Shown here: piece by piece, positions 61,752 to 64,000 of the stretch
How positions within the stretch are numbered: the first letter of the stretch is position 1
Layout of the letters: each line of letters begins with the position of its first letter
Assembly: GCA_023101725.1 (NCBI GenBank)
Contig: JALJCO010007127.1
Coordinates: forward strand, 434,001-498,000
DNA length: 64,000 bases
Reading direction: 5' to 3'
From: Atherinomorus stipes
Lineage: Eukaryota; Chordata; Actinopteri; Atheriniformes; Atherinidae
Notes under the pieces: model-generated
The model's input: only the letters and a program-made list of their open reading frames with translations
What the model was told of the DNA's origin: nothing
Databases searched by the model: none
Made by a program: the position numbers and the translations under genes

Positions 61752-62667
61752 CAAAACAGCCACTACTTTTCTCAGCTGAGGTAAGAGCAGAGTATGAAAG
61801 CTAAAGCTTGTCAACTAGTTAGTTAACACATGCGGACTCAGGAATTTATCGTTCAATGGAAAAAATCTTGTTGGATGACCAATTCTAAAGGAGACTGAAA
61901 AGGAAAAGTTAAGCAAAAGTAACCAACAATTATTGGGAGACCATTTTAACTGGAGAAAAAGAAACCAAAATTAGAAAAATCAAAAACAAAAAGGAAAAAA
62001 AAAAAATAAAATTTTTTTATTAGACTGGCAATGAAAGTTATTTATTCTTTCAAATGGAGAGAAATTACAATCTGTTTTTTTTGCAGCACCAATTCTTAAA
62101 ATGTGTTTCAGCTGCAGTGAGGCCAACACCCTATATGCCCTTTTCATGGGTGAATCTCGACATTACGTCCAGTAAAAATATTTCTAAAATAGCTATGATG
62201 ATAGGAATGTTTAAAACCAAAACAAAACACTTTTTCTAAACTGACCTTTTTAGTGCCTCACCTAACCATGTGCAATACTCAATACAATTTTTTATGATTT
62301 CTACTAAATTTATAGATTGTGAAATCCTTTGTATTGCAATGATTACAATCAAAAGAACAGCCACTTCAAAAGATTTTTAATGCTACACATCCCCAAGGTT
62401 GACTTTGAAATGAAAACTGGATGACAGTTTAATGAGGACTTAATGGGTTTATAGCAACTAATATTAACCTGTAATGTGTTTGGAGAAATTAAAGAATCCA
62501 GTTTGATTATGACTTAATGCTAAATTAGCTTCAAAGCTACACTAAAGATTTAATTGGTTTAAACCTCTTTGTGGCTTCAACCCACCCTGAATTCTCTATT
62601 TAGCTTCTAAATGATTAATTCATTTATCAGGTAGGCTATCACAGAAAGACTTTTACGTTAAAAACGT

Positions 62668-62708
62668 TTATTATTTTATTATTATTATTATTATTATTAT
62701 CATTATTT
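62668..62708. repeat. Microsatellite (TTA)n
   Basis: A TTA/ATT trinucleotide tract with small interruptions. Confidence 0.95.
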
Positions 62709-63129
62709 TGCATTTGTTATGCATCAGAATTACAAGAGTCAATTTCAACGTTTTCTAGATCTTTTGCACTAATCCTGCTTGGAAAGTACTCCCATTATGA
62801 GTCTACTGTACAGACAAATATACACAATAAACTTGTGCATTGGAAGAACACGGACTCATTGTATAAACATGCTTACTGTGCAATTCATGGTTAAAGCCAG
62901 AGTTGGTAATCCGGCTAAGAAACACTTTTTGTTATACTGGGTGAAATGGTCCTTCCATCTTGACAGTAGTCAACACATCATGTATTCATAAAAAGGAAGA
63001 AAATAAGTCAGACCTCTGTGAGAGCGGCAGTTCGGTAAAAACTCTGACCAACCCCTGCCATTCAGGAATTGGTAATAAAGAAAGAACGAATCAATACCTT
63101 TATGTCTCATATTTGTCCCTCCCCTCTCT

Positions 63130-63340
63130 CCATCCCCCACGTGACCACCCTGTGCGCAGTTTACTGTAAACAAATATCGACTAATCCAACGGGCATTTTG
63201 TGTGTTGCGCCATCATGCGGCACCGCCATTGCAGCGGTGACGAATCCAAATTACCTCCTATCTGCCAACATGGAAGGCAGCGTGAATATCTGGATTTACA
63301 ATGTTGGACAGTCGTCTAAGGTATTAATAACCTATAGGTA
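63130..63340 (+). promoter_or_regulatory. Possible promoter / first exon of an unknown gene
   Basis: A short stretch richer in GC and CpG than its surroundings contains a CACGTGAC E-box, TGCGCA, and two GCCAT words in GCGCCATCATG and GCCGCCATTGC (YY1-like). An ATG at about 63264 opens MEGSVNIWIYNVGQSSK, followed by AAG|GTATTA, a possible donor. No protein family is recognised with confidence, and the evidence is weak. Confidence 0.25.
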
Positions 63341-63732
63341 GCCTATGCTATCCGGAGATCTCTATTGTATTCTGACATCTATTTTATTTTATTTTATTTT
63401 TTTCATCGGAGCATCAATTTAAACTATTATTCATCTCCAGAAACTGGCTTTAATGACAAGCCAGACTGGAATAACACAGAAATCTTGTGATTACTTTAAA
63501 AAGTTTTAAAAAACTAAACTCTTTCAAAGGCCGTTACTTTTCCATTTTGTCATACATTTGACTTTTGGTATTGTTAAAGGACTGCAGCTACAGACCAGGT
63601 AGTCTTCACGTGTCCTGCAGATGAAACTAAAGGCTGCAGGACAAGATCTTCCTGATCAATTTGTGTTTGCCACTGAACTGTTTTTTATTTTCTGGTCCCA
63701 ACATTGTCCTGATTAGAGCAAATAAGGTTATA

Positions 63733-64000
63733 TTAGGGCAGGGCGATATGGTCCAAAATATTTATCACGATATAAATTATAGAATTTGCGATAACAATAT
63801 AACTGCCGATATGACTGACACAAGGCAAAATACTTGAAAATTGCATAACTTTATTTGTGCAAATGAAAATCTATATTCCTTTTCACTTTAACAAGCAGCT
63901 GTTTCTGATGTGCATTAAAGTTATAACTTTTTATGAAATTTGCTGTGCAGATGTTGCAAATCCCTTACTGTCAGTTAATTTAAGCAAAAAGCGTTTCCAG
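63733..64000 (+). repeat. Interspersed repeat (GGGCAGGGCGATATGG type), cut by window end
   Basis: It begins TAGGGCAGGGCGATATGGTC and continues with TATTTATCACGATATAAA and AACAAGCAGCTGTTTCTGA. An inverted copy lies at 5755-6078 in rbm33 intron 1. It runs off the window. Confidence 0.75.

Noticed and set aside
63069..63341. WD40-like look of LLSANMEGSVNIWIYN
   Set aside because: One short stretch with no second repeat and no GH...WD spacing. Kept only as part of a possible first exon.

Overview
The window is vertebrate nuclear DNA, almost certainly from a ray-finned (teleost) fish. It has large intron-rich genes with GT/AG splice sites, many microsatellites and a dense load of small DNA transposons of the kinds common in fish. 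Two complete protein-coding genes are recognised, arranged tail to tail: rbm33 (RNA-binding motif protein 33, + strand, CDS about 205-40118, 19 coding exons) and sonic hedgehog (- strand, CDS 54751-48158, 3 coding exons). RBM33-SHH adjacency is the known vertebrate order. Several Shh residues favour the shha copy over shhb. The compact layout and a single shha-type gene would suit a percomorph, but species identity cannot be fixed from sequence alone.

Layout: 1-223 is the rbm33 5' end with the first short coding exon. 224-14707 is a 14.5-kb first intron filled with nested hAT-like, Tc1-like and SINE-like elements. 14708-40118 holds rbm33 exons 2-19, encoding an acidic N-terminus, an RGG region, a long Pro/Gln-rich centre, a charged helix and a C-terminal RRM-like domain. 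40119 to about 45182 is a long candidate 3' UTR ending at an AATAAA. About 45183-48157 is the space between the convergent genes, part of it shh 3' UTR. 48158-54751 is shh, with introns of 1.7 and 3.6 kb. About 54752-55090 holds the shh 5' UTR and a TATA/CCAAT promoter. 55100-64000 is a mostly non-coding, repeat-poor upstream flank where shh regulatory DNA would be expected. It also contains two exon-like or promoter-like stretches that I cannot assign securely.

How the genes relate: Rbm33 is a nuclear RNA-binding protein, and Shh is a secreted, lipid-modified morphogen. They share no pathway. Their linkage is best explained by shh enhancers lying in and around the neighbouring gene. Transposon content is strongly asymmetric: rbm33 introns 1, 3, 6, 7 and 8 and the interior of piggyBac-like and P-like relics carry most of it, while the shh locus is nearly clean. 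No new multi-gene system was found. The most interesting observations are inverted transposon copies flanking rbm33 exons 2-3 (possible circular RNA), a P-type THAP relic with 9-bp duplications inside a TTAA-flanked element, a three-level nest of transposons, alternative rbm33 3' ends, and an isolated exon-like segment 5' of shh.
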